Shown here one piece after another: positions 1 through 11,873 of a stretch of 64,000 nt of DNA. Made by a program: the position numbers and the translations under genes. Source of the stretch: Glebionis coronaria. Taxonomy: Eukaryota > Streptophyta > Magnoliopsida > Asterales > Asteraceae. Positions within the stretch are counted from its first letter, which is position 1. The number at the start of each line of letters is the position of its first letter. The stretch is from contig CM046881.1 of NCBI GenBank assembly GCA_025667525.1, forward strand, positions 500,113,627 through 500,177,626. The letters are read 5' to 3'. Under the pieces are notes generated by a model that saw only the letters and a program-made list of their open reading frames with translations, did not search any database and was not told the origin of the DNA.

Positions 1-600
1 TCATGATCGTTCAAGCCATTGTAAAACGTGTCAATTTGATGCAAGTCGGAAAAACCATGATGAGGACATTCGTGCAACATTTTCTTAAACCTATTCCAAG
101 CCGTTGAAAAACTCTCATTATACTCTTGTGAAAACTTTAAAATCTCGTTTTTCAAATGCGTAGTCTTAGAGGGCGGAAAAAATTGGTTCACGAACTTTGA
201 AACGAGATCCTTCCACGTCAATATAGAATTGGGTACTCTTTCTCTAACCAAATTTTTGCGGGCCCCGCTAAGGAATACGGAAAAACCATCATCTTAATCG
301 AGTCGTTAAAGACGTCCTTAAACTTGCAAGTGGCGGTAAGACGATTAAATTGGCGAATGTGGTTATGAGGGTTGTCCTTTACGTCACCTCGAAAATTCTC
401 CGCAAGGATAGCGGGAATCACAATCGCTTCTCCATAACCCTCGGTGGGTGCTTGAAGCAACTCCATCATAGTTTTACTAGCCATGGGTGCTTCTTTCACT
501 ACGATGGGTTCGACAATAGGAGATTCTTCACTAGAAGATTTTGTTTTCCTTCCTTTTGACGACGTTTACGTGCACGTCTTGCTTTGGAGCGAGTTTGCAT
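1..600 (-). pseudogene. Athila-lineage gag, 5' part, frameshifted (element A1)
   Basis: The complement reads as the N-terminal half of a Ty3 retrotransposon Gag, the capsid polyprotein that packages element RNA. It closely matches the Gag at 52865-54307: the motifs TMMELLQAPTEG, EAIVIPAILAENF, NFNRLTAT-like and GPAKIWLEKE are shared in order. The likely start is the ATG at 600, followed by a basic Arg/Lys-rich stretch as in the other copy. Reading needs at least two frame changes (one between about 500 and 560, one near 230), and about 15 codons after AENF present in the other copy are missing. Positions 1-217 continue the Gag in a third frame and run off the window edge, so the rest of this element lies to the left. 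Clearly non-functional; assignment is firm. Confidence 0.9.
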
Positions 601-1329
601 AAACATCATGTAAAACGAGAGGGTGAGCAAAGAAGATTCTTTTTGGTATTTTTACTTTTCAAATTTTTTTGTGGTTTTTGATTGTTTTTACTTTTTTTGG
701 ATTTTGTGGAATGTATTAGGTAGACAAAAATCTACAAATCTCCTCCTTAATCAAATCTCTCGATTAAAGAAGCCTCAAGGAATGATAACGATCACGTGAA
801 ATGAACGCCTTCGATAACTTTAGAACGTTGGTGGAACACCAAAACGTTCAAGAGGGTTTAATCAATTGAAACCAAGAAAATATATATGATACTTAGTAAT
901 ACTTTGGGCGGCAAAACCCTCGATTAGCTCTCAAAATCAAATACTCACAAGCAAGCGGGGAAACGAGGCGGCGCGAAGCACTTAAGATCCTTTTTCCTTA
1001 GGATATATTTTATAATATCCGCCTTATACCCACCTTATAGTTTGTATTTTTCAAGATTGAGCTTCACGAAAGTATTTATCTAATTTTGCCTTTTTTTCTT
1101 TGGTTTGAGATTTGAATACAATGATTGGGTAATGACCTCCCAAGTCAAGGTTGTGATTTCTCACGTATTTGTAGTACTTGTGAATTTATTGTTCTACGTA
1201 TACAATATAGTAATAGTATTCACACAAAAAACAAAAACCGATAATACGTATTAGTAGAGTGCTACTAATACAAATACTATTATGGATATATATAAAAACA
1301 ACAATTTCCAAATCAAAACACAACACGCC
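601..1329 (-). other. Untranslated leader of Athila element A1
   Basis: Non-coding stretch between the PBS and the gag start. It aligns by eye along most of its length with the leader at 52148-52864, including the shared GCCGCCTCGTTTCCCCGCTT tract (951-976 on the other strand) and a PBS-proximal hairpin at 1248-1271. No gene is seen. Confidence 0.8.
1248..1271 (-). promoter_or_regulatory. Conserved leader hairpin downstream of PBS (A1)
   Basis: Inverted repeat with 10-nt arms GTATTAGTAG and CTACTAATAC around a 4-nt loop (CACT on the element's strand). The same arms recur at 52202-52225 in the related element with a different loop. It could be a packaging or dimerisation signal of the genomic RNA; that role is inference. 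Confidence 0.55.
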
Positions 1330-1347
1330 CCCCCGGCAGCGGCGCCA
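1330..1347 (-). promoter_or_regulatory. Primer binding site of element A1
   Basis: On the minus strand it reads TGGCGCCGCTGCCGGGGG, the tRNA-type PBS common in Athila-lineage elements, a few bases inside the LTR end. Minus-strand cDNA synthesis would start here. The identity of the primer tRNA was not checked. Confidence 0.85.
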
Positions 1348-2099
1348 AAATGATGGTTGTATATTCACACTCATTTAGGAAAACGAGGTAAAAGCGGTAA
1401 GTATTAAGCGTACGTTTAGGAAAACGTAAACACTTATGACCCTTTTTGTGAGATCGTTCTCGAGGAGGCTTGGTGCGTTGTGTTAAGAGATGATAAATGA
1501 TTTGTGATTATATTTGATGAGAAAAGAGAAAGAAAAAGACGAATTACTCTAAAAATAACCCTAGGACGTAAAAAACGCAAAAACGTAAAATTCGACAAAA
1601 CGTAAAAGTAATCCAAAATTTACCAAAATTTTATCCTAATTAAAGAAAAATACAAGAATCACTAATTTGAAAACCAAAATTTCTAAACACTATTTAATAA
1701 TTTAATACTAATTTTTAAACTAAAAGAAAAACCTAAAAATTAAATAAAATCAAAAATTAGCTTAAATGCAAAGTTAAAAAGATGTAAACCTACAAATATT
1801 AAATTAAAAACCAAAAATATTTTTTTGAAATTTTTAAAACTAATTTATCTATTTTTTAATTACTTTACGAATTTTAATCCTAAAAATAATGTTAAAAAAT
1901 AATTAAATAAAAGGAAAAATAAAAAATTAATGCCAAAAAATCCTAAATGAAATAAGAAACGAGGGAAAATACAAAATAGGCAAAATGGCTTATAGATTAA
2001 GCTGGTAAGAGCCTAAATAGCTACAGCTTTTTAAATAAGCCCAAAACTAATGAAGTGTTTATATAGCTAATGCCTTGAGACTTTATCAGTAAAAGTCCC

Positions 2100-2165
2100 A
2101 AGGGAAGGCGGTAAGTTGTGAGTGTGTTGGCAGTGGTGGCGCAGGTTCGAGTCCTGGCCACACCA
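2100..2165 (+). repeat. tRNA 3'-half-like / SINE-like B-box fragment
   Basis: Contains GGTTCGAGTCC (2144-2154), a perfect pol III B box, followed by an acceptor-like TGGCCACACCA and a T-rich tail. The preceding bases do not form a complete cloverleaf and no A box sits at normal spacing, so this is a tRNA-derived remnant at best, on the strand opposite to the host LTR. Confidence 0.35.
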
Positions 2166-4123
2166 AAAAAATTTTAAATATTTTTTTTTGTTTTTCTTTT
2201 TACCCACTTGTACACAGAAACTTAACCACCAAATATCAAACTCAAAAACCCACGAATTTAACAAATAAATCAACAAAACTGCCCAGAACTTGCTCCTTTT
2301 CTCTCTTTGTTCTTGTTCACAGTTACACAACCAACTCAATTTCAAACTAAGACAAGAATTACACTCCACTTAAACTTCAAGTTTGATTGTCCAAACCCAG
2401 ATTCACTTCCTAACTGATTCTTTGTTTTTTTCTTTTTTGGACAGCAAAACCCCCACTAGCGGTTTGCTTGTGGGGGCGTTTTAAGCAAGCAGAGAGCAAA
2501 AAACACTAAGGAAGCAAACGTGACTGATAAACACAAGCAGGTAAAGCAGGGAGCAAAAGGGTGCAAGCGCACTTAATACGAATACAATCCAAATCAACAA
2601 TGGACTAGCTAATCATGCCATAGAATACAAATAAGCAAACCTATAACCTTGTTATCTGATGAACAGTAGCAGTAAGCACGAAAAGGGTAATCAAGACAAA
2701 TGTAAATCTAACTTGTTTCTAGGCAGAAAGCATTAACAACTAATGGGGATGTGAAATGCAGTCAACTTAAGTACAACACGAACCAACCTAGAAATGCTAA
2801 CACACTAGACCGTAATCAAAGCAGAAGTCATACTTAACAAGTAAAGAGACTATAGGTACTGTTGGCTATCAAGACGAAAATAAGGCAGTTTATGCTATAG
2901 TGTGTGCGAAAAGCGACAACTATTGATCAAATTAGAATCACATACACAAAATGCAGGCTAAAAAGATCACACCAATTCACATACCTCAAATATAATGATG
3001 CCAATACCCAACAAGTTTCCAAGACTTAAAACAAGATTTATCCCCAAACAGCCTACTGGTTATATTACTTCAGAAAATGAATCTAACACGTGATTTTTTA
3101 CTTTTCTAAATTTTTTTATGAAACAAAGAGCAAAAACCAACTTCTATAAATCGATTATTGATCCTAGAAGCAATCACGGACAGATGTTAAACTTAAGCCT
3201 AACGAATGAGCTTAACTCAGACACCATATCATCATCCCAAATCACAGAAAAGAAGTGCAGTAGCAGTTTATACACAATAACACTTAAGCAAGATCTAATA
3301 TTATAAAATCAATCAAAATTAAACAAACAGCAAACATCATTGAACATTTTTAAACAATGAGCAGATTAGATAAGAAAAGTAAAAAAAAAGGAGAATGTTA
3401 CACCTACCCCTGCTTACATCCAACAGGGGTCAGCTATGCTCCCCTGAACTCGACCAACTACTAGGTTCGAGGCAGGGGTTTCTTGGACAGGAAAGTAAGG
3501 CGAGGGTGTTCGTTGGGGTTCAACAGCTGAATCGAACACCACGGGGGAACAAGAGTGTCTCTGCTAAGATAGAACAAACGTGAACAGTACAAGAGTAACT
3601 CGACCGAATCTTTTTTCCTTGGTAACAAAATTATGTAGCTTAATGTGACAAGATGGTTCCCACAACCTTACTACCTTCTTTAGTCAATCATAACTCCATG
3701 ATATTCAGAAATCAAGAAGCCATGACCACTAGAAGAAACTTGGACAACAAGGTGTTTTAAACCAAACTCTTAGCAGAAAAACTAATTTAGGTTTCTTTCT
3801 TTTCACAAAAATTTTTAGGTTAAACCGTAAGTACAAAAACTTAGCTAAACCAAGTGCTCAATCCACCTTACTAGCTAGAAGGTGCTATGAATACACTTAA
3901 GCTTTCCACAAATTAAAAGGTAAATCAGAACTTAAAGTAATAAACCAACACGCGAACCCACTTCAAACATAAAAGAATAATGATAACTAGAACTGAAATT
4001 GAAAGATGGAACTCGTTTTCTTCACCAAACACTTAACTCATTTTCTCATTCATTAGAAAAAGGCTTTACAAGGTTGTGAAAACAGGAAAACAAGAACAGG
4101 AACTAAAGCTATTACTACCACCC

Positions 4124-4131
4124 TTTATATA
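4124..4131 (-). promoter_or_regulatory. TATA box of the A1 LTR
   Basis: TATATAAA on the minus strand, at the position in the LTR that corresponds to TATAAAAG in the related plus-strand LTR. It would mark the U3/R border about 40% into the LTR. Confidence 0.5.
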
Positions 4132-5341
4132 GGGTTTACAAGATGATTCTAGAAAATGAAAATAATGCTAACCCTAATCGTTTGAAAGTCTAGAAATAAC
4201 CTTTGAAGATTCGGATCAAATTCGAATATGCTGGTCTTGATTCCTCAGTTTGAATTAATCTTGAAGCCATGTGATCTTGGTTTGGAGTTTTGTGATGGAA
4301 AGGATGTGATGAGATGATCCCCAACGTTAAATCATTCTTCGGGTCAAAGCAATGATTTTCGTTCGTTGATCTTCTGCCAGGCCTTCTCTTGTTCTTCACT
4401 TGGAGACAAACCGTGAGCTGGTGGGGGGGGGGGCATATGGTGATGTAGATAAATTCTGGGTAAGGTAAATAGTTGGGTGTGGGGTAAATCGAACATAATC
4501 ATAGGTAATTTAAATTTCCCCCATGATTTGTTTGTAATGGTGGATTAGGGTTTATAGGGAAAAGTTTTGGGGGATATTGATCTGTTTAGGATTAGAATTA
4601 GAAGTGTTAAAAGGGAAAACACGTTTAATAATAAACGTGGGTTGTGAACATGGGTCAAAACCGGGTTTGGGTGGGGGATATGGGTAAATGGGTTTTGGGT
4701 GACGTGGCATGCTGCAATAGGTAAATAAAAGTTTGTTGTCTGGGCAGATTAGGTCCCCCAACTCTCTTAACTTCTTCAATTTGTATAAAACAGCCAAATA
4801 TCCTTTTTCGTTTGTAAACAACTTTGGCTGAGTTGTCAAAAATGGCACAAAGGCTTTTCAAAGTTTATCACAAGGACTTTAAATGCAATTTCTTCAATCT
4901 TCAAGGGCTTAACTTGTCATGTCTTCTTTCTTCAAGGTTTTGACTTGTTTGTTGACTTCTTGGAGGACCAATATTGACAATTTAGTTTTGTTGAGGGACT
5001 AAATTTGTCAATTCTTCAAAGTTAAGGGTCCTTTTTGTAATTTTGACAAACTTTAGGGACCAAACTTGTAATTATGAAGATACAAGGGTATAAAGTGTCA
5101 ATTCTTCCATTTTGGAGGACCCTTCTTCATAATTCTTCAAATCTTCAAGGGTTTTCTTTGGAAAATTCTTCATTAGGGCTTGGTTCATTGTGCGGCTTCG
5201 TTTTCCGTGTTTGTTTTTGCATGATTCTTGTGATCTTTTGTCATTTTCTCAATATCCGTACCTAAAATACACAAGTAACAAACACAAGCATATAGTTGGC
5301 ATTTCTAATGATATTTAATGCATTTTAAGCCCTATTTGGAC

Positions 5342-5372
5342 GATGAGACTATGTATAAAAGCAGTCTCATCA
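5342..5372 (-). repeat. Terminal palindrome of the A1 LTR
   Basis: Nine-nt arms GATGAGACT (5342-5350) and AGTCTCATC (5363-5371) around a 12-nt loop, starting one base inside the LTR terminus. The A2 LTR has the same structure with changed but still paired arms. Confidence 0.7.
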
Positions 5373-6240
5373 CTTACCTATAGCCATATACATGCATGAC
5401 CAGTTTCACCTAGTTATGGAGGTACCATAACCATAACATTAGAGGCACTAATGTTATGACTTCACCACGGCGGAGTGATTGCTCGTGGCGTCCCTTAAGC
5501 TTTTGGCAATTTATATTATATTTATCATGTGGGGCGTATGGGTGCATCCTAGTTACATGTTTTTAGTCAGGATTTCATGGTGAATGTGGTATGTGCCTTG
5601 CATCCTTCACAAGGAGCTGATCCCTCCTACCCAAAAAACAGTATATTAAATTAGAGGCAGCCCCTCTAATTTGCATGATGAGGTCACCCCTCCAAGTATT
5701 CATGCACGGTGGATTTTCATGACCTATATTGGCTAATGGTAAAATATGACAAACATTTTTTATAAGATAAACATAAGACTTTTCAAAGTATAAACCAGTT
5801 TTATCAAGACTTAACCAGGTTACTCGGGACTTAGTTTTCTTACGCTGTTATATGTTATATGCTTATCCTATTCATGCTTTATTGTACATCCGTACACTGA
5901 GCGTATTTGCTCAGCCTTTTTCCTTTTCTATGTTCCCAAAACGGCAGGTACTCAGGGACGCTCGTAGACACTAAGAGTACGTGCATATGGACTGGAAGCT
6001 GTCTAGCCTTCTTTACTTTATGCATTTCCTTTCTTATGATACTTATGCTTTGGACATTGTTTAGTCCTTTCCTTTATTATACTATGTTTGTGCGTGATGA
6101 GCTTTACATTTGGACTACCGATGTTTGATTCCGGTATTTTCCTTTTATGGTCAAGTAATGTTTAGACATTTTTCCTTGTATGCTTTGATGACACGCCATA
6201 ATTGCATCTGACATTTCCATTATCAAAATGGGGTGTTACA
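5373..6240 (+). repeat. Truncated chromovirus-type LTR, 3' portion
   Basis: Near-identical by eye to 22131-22997, the 3' third of the complete solo LTR at 20160-22997, with the same end GGGGTGTTACA. The left end is cut by insertion of the A1 LTR at 5372/5373. The right end abuts the gag fragment of element B1; ATTAT at 6241-6245 may be its target duplication, but the partner copy is off the window. Confidence 0.85.
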
Positions 6241-6324
6241 ATTATTGTTGTTGTTGTGTACACCGTCCATGTCTAAATCTTCGAGAGTCTCGGGCTCTGA
6301 ATAAGACGTTGATCGAGTACGCAT
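6241..6324 (-). pseudogene. N-terminus of Athila gag (element B1), truncated
   Basis: From the ATG at 6324 the minus strand encodes about 28 residues (basic start, a PEPE/Asp-rich stretch, then an Asn run) that match the gag start at 18852 in element B2. Coding ends abruptly at 6241, where a chromovirus-type LTR was inserted. Only the first few percent of Gag remain. Confidence 0.8.
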
Positions 6325-6511
6325 ACACTAAAAAGAAAATGCAAGAGAAAATATTTTTGGTTTTTATAGGTTTTTTAATGTTTTAGTATTTTTGAAAATT
6401 TTATATTTTTATGGGTTTTTTGAAAATTTTTGTGCTTGAAAATAACGTTCCCGAAAGAACAGATCTCAAAATCTAAGTTTTCTCACCAGAAACCGTTGAT
6501 CCTTACGAAAA

Positions 6512-6529
6512 GAGCCGGCAGCGGCGCCA
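6512..6529 (-). promoter_or_regulatory. Primer binding site of element B1
   Basis: TGGCGCCGCTGCCGGCTC on the minus strand, three to four bases from the LTR end (TATTA). It is intact here, whereas the B2 copy at 18686-18703 carries three transitions. Confidence 0.8.
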
Positions 6530-6809
6530 TTTTAATAACTGATTTTTGGTTAGTTCATAAAAAGGTTTGTTGCAAGATCTTTCTTTGCGTTGCTCGTACC
6601 TAATTGTATATGTCGTTGTTTCGTTCTCGGTATCTTCTCGAATCGATCACGGTTCAAAGTGGAAATATTGTTCTTGGTAACTAAAAGGGGGAGCTTTTGA
6701 TCTATATTTACTAAAACGATAAGTGTGAGAAGTAATAAAATTAAACTAAAAGCAATTACTGAAAATAAACTTGAATTAAAATTAAACAGTAAAATACCTA
6801 AACTTGGAA

Positions 6810-7345
6810 AAAACAGCTGATTCGGAATAATTGCTTGATCCGGAATATTTGGAATATTTGGTTCATTCGGAATAAATCAACTCATGCGGAATAACCTAAA
6901 AACTGCTTCATTCGGAATAATTAACACCACCTTCATTCGGAATAATCGTTGATCCGGAATAAGAGCTTGATGCGGAATATATATCCTTCATGCGGAATGT
7001 TTGTTTATGTGGAATAACCTTTTATCCGGAATAAAGTGCTATTTGGAATAATTAAAAACCAAGCTTGATTCGGAATAAATAAAGAAAAGTCGTTGATCCG
7101 GAATATTAGGTGATCCGGAATAAAATTTGTGATCCGAAATAAAACTCTATCCGGAATAAAATTGGTAATATGCTTGATTCGGAATAATTAGTTTACTCGG
7201 AATAAAACTTGATCCGGAATATAAAAATTGATCCGGAATAAAAGAGTTGATCCAGAATATTTGATATTCCGAACCAAAGAGCTTGATCCGGAATAAAATG
7301 ACAAAACCCTTGATCCGGAATATGATGTTGATTCGGAATCTGGGC
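6810..7345 (-). repeat. Interspersed short-motif array, core TTGATCCGGAATAA
   Basis: About 27 occurrences (plus-strand reading) of TTSATYCGGAATAA-like cores, such as GATCCGGAATAA, ATTCGGAATAA and ATGCGGAATA, spaced 15-35 bases apart with dissimilar spacers. It lies downstream of the TATA box of the B1 LTR, so it would be in the element's RNA leader. Frames running through it give low-complexity peptides rich in FRIK/IPDQ and are artefacts. Confidence 0.8.
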
Positions 7346-7751
7346 AAGTTTGAAAACGCGAAGAACAGGGGAATGTTTAACACACGAATTTAACAAAAAA
7401 TCCACCAAGTTTTTAATCAAAACTTAAACCAATTTCACCACTAATCATTTACCTATGATAAATATCAATCCAAAACAACAAAAGCATAAAACCACTTACT
7501 TTTTAAGATCAAACTCAATAAAATGAAACTTAGAACTTTTAATAAACAAGAGAAGAAAGAAAGATTAAATGAGAACTTGTATTAAGGATTAAGATTCAAA
7601 CAAACAAAATGGAAAGATTAAACTTACAAGATTGTGGAAGAATCAAAAGACAATAAAAACCACCAAACACCCTAATGGTGATGGTGCTTCCTACGAAGCA
7701 GGAAAAAAATAACAGAAAGAAAAGCTAGTTGAAAAATGTGAATGGGAGGGG

Positions 7752-7759
7752 TATTTATA
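7752..7759 (-). promoter_or_regulatory. TATA box of the B1 LTR
   Basis: TATAAATA on the minus strand, followed by CCCCTCCCATT, aligning with the TATAAATACCCTCCTAATG of the B2 LTRs. Confidence 0.6.
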
Positions 7760-8340
7760 GGGCTTGGCTTGGTTTGGTGAGTGGGCTTTCTCCCTTTCTT
7801 TTTGTCTTCTCGTCTGTTTAGAAAAGTTGACGTTTTCGATTTCGATTCAGGATTTGTCGACGAATTAATTCAACTCGTCTTTTAATTTCTTCATTTAATA
7901 GACTTGAGTTTCTTCGACATATGTAAATCTTCCATCTTTGGTCCTTTTCTTCGATAAATCTTCAAATAGGCCCATTGACTTCAAATCTTTTGCATCTCTT
8001 GGACTATAGACTTCGTCTTTTCGTCTTTTTCTTCGATAAAACCCGTGCAATCCCATGTTTTCTTCAATATTTATCCGGTTGGCTCTGAAAACACAACAAA
8101 CACACAAACCACGTATAGTTCCAAACAAATGACATTAAATACGCGTTTTGGTCTCGTTTTAGTAAGAAATAAGTGGTAAAAGGATGGGTGTTTTCACACC
8201 TATCAATTATGTAACCATAGGTAGGGTATTTATATAACCCATAACAACCACAGTTTTTTATCAGGGCAAATGAAGAGTTGCAAACCATAATGGCAAATAG
8301 TCTGAACTCAATGCATGCAGGAGTACCAAGGAAGCTTCGA

Positions 8341-9257
8341 CACACACTCATAAATGTGTGTGACAAATTTTTTTATGGGCTTAGTTAGTCACATAAAAAA
8401 ATACTTGTTGAGACAAGATATTATTTTATGGTCTTAGTTAGTCACATAGAAAAATACTTGTTGTGACTATGTGTAGTGACTTTAGTCATACAAACACTAA
8501 AAAATGTGACTCATATCAAGATTAGTGTAAATTGAGATTACATTTGGTTCTAACCATTTGTCACATGAATATTTTATTGTGTGACGTTTTCAATATGCTA
8601 GTCACATATAATCCCATTATAATGTGACCATAAATATAATTTAGTTACACATTGCTTAAATGTTGTGACTATTGCTAAATTTATAGTCACATAATTGTTT
8701 GATGATTTAGTGTGATCATGTATTATATTTTATCATAATCTTCAAGTAATTGTAAAATATTTGTCACATTTAAATAAATATAGTGACAAATGTTTCAATA
8801 CCTACTTTCTATTTGCCACACATACAAAATTCATGTGTTAACGTTTAACAAAATATACTAGTCACATTAAAATAATGTGTGTGACAACCTTGTTTATCAA
8901 TTAGTCACTTGTAAAATAAGTCACTTTGACCATATATGATTTTTGGTCACATTCGCAATGTGTATGACAAATATTTGTCACACATTTATATGTATAATGT
9001 GACTACTATTTGAACCAACATTTGATTCAGTAACACTCCCAAATTATTAAGTGACAAATAACTCACCCAAAAATCATTTGTTAGGGCTAGTCACGTAAAT
9101 ATTCATATGCGTGACAAACACAAAATGAAATGATCACACAAACTGACTTTAAGTGTGACTATTTATTTTTGTCTGGAAACTTCAGTCAAACAAAAAATTT
9201 ATTTGCGACTACACGAAATTTGATATGTGTGACCAAAACCACTTTTTGTACTAGTGA
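8341..9257. mobile_element. CACTA-like non-autonomous element, one end recognisable
   Basis: The right end reads CACTAGTACAAAAAG on the minus strand (9243-9257), a CACTA-type terminus, directly followed by integrase-like copia sequence. The body has no open frame but is crowded with GTCAC/GTGAC and TTGTCACA motifs in both orientations, as expected of subterminal transposase-binding repeats. No matching left terminus is seen, so the left side is probably deleted near 8340. The 135 bases from 8206 to 8340 are unassigned. Confidence 0.55.
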
Positions 9258-10992
9258 AGGTACCTACTTATGGAAATTTTAGGTACTTTTTTACCATTGC
9301 GGTTTATTTTAGTAGAGCCACATGGACTTATTTTCTTGGTCAGAAATCTGGTTCATTTAATGTTTTATACTTGTTTTTGCAAGTTTGTGGAGACATAGTT
9401 TGATAACAGAGTGAAAATAGTTAGGTCATACAATTACTTTAGAATTCTTAAAAGGATCATTAGGCCCTTATTTTAACGGACCAAGGTATAGAACATTAAA
9501 CTTCTTATGTATACATGTGACAACAAAATAGTAAAGTGGAGAGAAAACACATGTATATTTACGGTGTAGCTAGAGCTTTGAGGTTTCATGCTCATTTACC
9601 TTTGGAATATTAGAGAGATTGTATTCTAACTATCATATTTTTTTTCAATAGAACCCATTCTTAGGTGTTTCAACATAAGTCACCTTATGAGGTTTTGGTG
9701 AATAAAACCTGATTATTAGTTTTTAGAGTATTTGGGTGTTTTGCAATGGCTATTACCTCTGATAGAGCAACATATAAGTTCTCTCCAAGCCGTGTTCCAT
9801 GTCTGTTTTTAGGATATCCTTAATAAAAAAAGGTTATAAATTGTATACTCTCCTCACCAAAACTAAGTTTGTCTCAAGGGATGTTTAGTTTTCTGAGGAA
9901 AATTTTCCTTTTTCACAACCTCATATGTTGAAATTGCTTAATCCTATCCTATCTCCTACTTCAGAATCATCTAATTGGTATAATGAGTATCTTACTACAA
10001 CCACACCAAATGTTCCTGAAACTCCACTTGTTCATGAAGTTGATCCAACTGCTTCTTCTAGTGTACCTGAGGTAGTCAATAATGAGCAGTCTATTCCACA
10101 CGTTCCATCTATTAGAAGATCTACTAGAAACATTACCTAACATGTTTAGCTTCAAGATTACGTTACTCTTACTAGGGACAAGATCAAATCAAGTATCTGT
10201 AACTCATGTTCACTCACAGTTTCAAGCATTATAATAATTTTATTATCCAAAACTACTCCTACCATTCTTTAAAGAAGCTGTTCAAGATAGAGAATGTTGT
10301 TTGGAAATGGATGTAGAATTGAGATCTTTAAAACTCAATGGTACATGGGAAATTGTAGATCTATTAATAACAAAGAAGCCAATTGACTATCATTGGCTTT
10401 ACAAAACCAAGTTCAAGGAAGATCGTGGTGTTGATAAAAGGAAGGCCAAGCTTGTTATTAATAGGAGTAGACAAAAACTATGTATAGATTTTAGAGAGAC
10501 TTTTGCTCTAGTTTCCAAAATGGTAACTATGAGGGATTTCTATCTATAACTTCTACGAACAATAAGGTGTATGCGAAATAGATGTTTGAAATTCATTCTT
10601 ACATGGTTATTTGTATGAAGATATATACATGAAGCTTATATTTGGTATAAAATTGCAAGGGAGTCTATGCAAATTGTTCCAAGTTCCACCAAGTTATGCA
10701 AGTTAAAGAAATCATTAAATAGGCTTAAACAAACACTAAGGCAATGGTTTTCTAAACTTCAGCACTACTGTGTTTATTCTATGTTCAATCAACAACTTAT
10801 TATTCATTGATTACCAAAAGAGCTGCTAATTCTTTTAATGCTATACGTGTGTATGTGGATGATTCGATGATCACTCGCACTCATAATGTCGAGATTCGAG
10901 CTCTTAAATCTCAATTGAGTACTCATTTTCACATGAAAGATTTGGGGTCTCTTAGCTATTTCTTTTGATTAGAGGTATCTAAGACTAATCAA
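9258..10992 (+). pseudogene. Old Ty1-copia pol pseudogene C, integrase to RT part
   Basis: In order: an integrase core remnant (9258-9480; YFFTIA then WTYFLG-like), the integrase C-terminal region with PYEVL and FLGYP-type motifs (9540-9860), a variable hinge (9925-10140), and RT from about 10270 (WEIVDLL, WLYKTKFKEDG-like) to the YVDD catalytic motif at 10852-10863. Many stops and frame changes interrupt it. It belongs to a different copia lineage from the element at 11490-40751. The pseudogene resumes at 40843 after the nested insertions, and the RT segment 10828-10992 is present again there. Confidence 0.8.
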
Positions 10993-11489
10993 TAGGGTTG
11001 TAAACGAACAGAATGTTCAGTGAAATTTCTTGAACCGTTCGGTAAAAAGTGCGTTTATCTTTGTTTATTTATTGAATGAACGAATATGAACAAATTTTAC
11101 AATCGTTTGGTTAAATAAACGAAAATGAATAAAAGTAACGTCCGTTCATTTATGTTCGTGAACGTCCCATTATGCGATCGTTAACGTTCGGTTATGTTCA
11201 TTTATTTGTTTATGTTCGTATATCATATCTATTATAGGTATATTTTTAAAACTGATATGTTTAAACAAAATAACACTTATAAAACAAGATGTTACGCGTA
11301 TTTTGATATATTTTATTTTTCTTTTTTTATTTATTTTTGATCGTTTAACGTTCATTTAGTTTCTTAATGAACAAACATAAACGAACATGAAGAACTTGTT
11401 TTCTTAATAAATGAACATGAACAAGAAAATTTGTCCGTTTTAGTGTTCGTGTTCGTAATTTGATCGGCTAAAATTAAATGAACGAATAT

Positions 11490-11858
11490 TGTTATCCCTA
11501 TATTTTATATAGTCGAACAAGAATGTAATAGGTCATCTTAGTCATAAATGGTGTTGTATTGTAATAGGTTAGTCGGGTTAACCGGGCTTGGACATTAAGC
11601 TAATATTGGCTAAGGTAGGGGCTTTATGCCCAAGATAGGCCAAGACCGGCCCAAGGAAACAAGCCCATGAGCTCACCAAGCTCATGTGTATATAAACCCT
11701 CTTCCATGTGTAGAATAGGGTGTTGGTTCATTCTTATTTTCTCTCTCTATAAAAGATTAACCTTCCACCATCTCTATACTTTCTCTCTCTACCTTTCTTC
11801 TCTTTCTCTATCTAAATCTACTCAAAATCTTGTGTTATGGATTGGAGTGGGATTAACA
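11490..11858 (+). repeat. 5' LTR of the copia element
   Basis: 369 bases, TGTTATCCC...GATTAACA, with a TATA box (TATATAAA, 11689-11696) followed by CT-rich sequence. Near its start a small palindrome, CTATAT-TTT-ATATAG (11498-11512), is preserved in the 3' LTR. Preceded by the AATAT target duplication. Confidence 0.93.
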
Positions 11859-11859
11859 T

Positions 11860-11873
11860 TTGGTATCAAGAGC
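11860..11873 (+). promoter_or_regulatory. Primer binding site of the copia element
   Basis: TGGTATCAAGAGCC directly after the LTR, the usual initiator-tRNA-Met-type PBS of plant copia elements (one extra A against TGGTATCAGAGC). Confidence 0.85.

Larger units (their letters stand above)
1351..5372 (-). repeat. 5' LTR of Athila element A1 (about 4.0 kb)
   Basis: Minus-strand LTR, running from 5372 (TGATGAGA...) to 1351 (...ATCA), next to the PBS. It matches the plus-strand LTR at 48179-52125 at both ends and in patches between, for example the CTTGTGTTTG / ACTTGTGTATTTTAGGTA block near 5240-5310 versus 48259-48290. A TATA-like TATATAAA lies at 4124-4131. The LTR splits a chromovirus-type LTR at 5372/5373; the other side of the insertion is outside the window, so the target duplication (CTTAC is a candidate) cannot be confirmed. 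Short open frames inside have no recognisable product. Confidence 0.85.
6533..8205 (-). repeat. LTR of Athila element B1
   Basis: Minus-strand LTR starting TGATAGGTGTG at 8205 and ending GTTATTA at 6533, about 1.67 kb. The first 60 bases match the LTRs of B2 (16875, 32413). A TATA box (TATAAATA) is at 7752-7759. Downstream of it, in the transcribed part, lies an array of a short GATCCGGAATAA-type motif, while B2 carries a different array at the equivalent place. The 3' terminus is TTA rather than CA, as in B2. Confidence 0.85.

Noticed and set aside
2100..2165. A complete tRNA gene
   Set aside because: Only the T-arm and acceptor-like part is present; no anticodon arm or A box at proper distance.
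5373..6240. Small frames such as 5907-6128 as genes
   Set aside because: The region is repeated at 22131-22997 and is the 3' part of an LTR; the frames are not kept between copies.
6810..7345. CRISPR-like array
   Set aside because: Cores are about 12 bases, imperfect, with spacers of irregular length, in a plant LTR leader; nothing else fits CRISPR.
9925..10140. 71-codon frame as an independent gene
   Set aside because: It is the variable integrase-RT hinge of copia pseudogene C.
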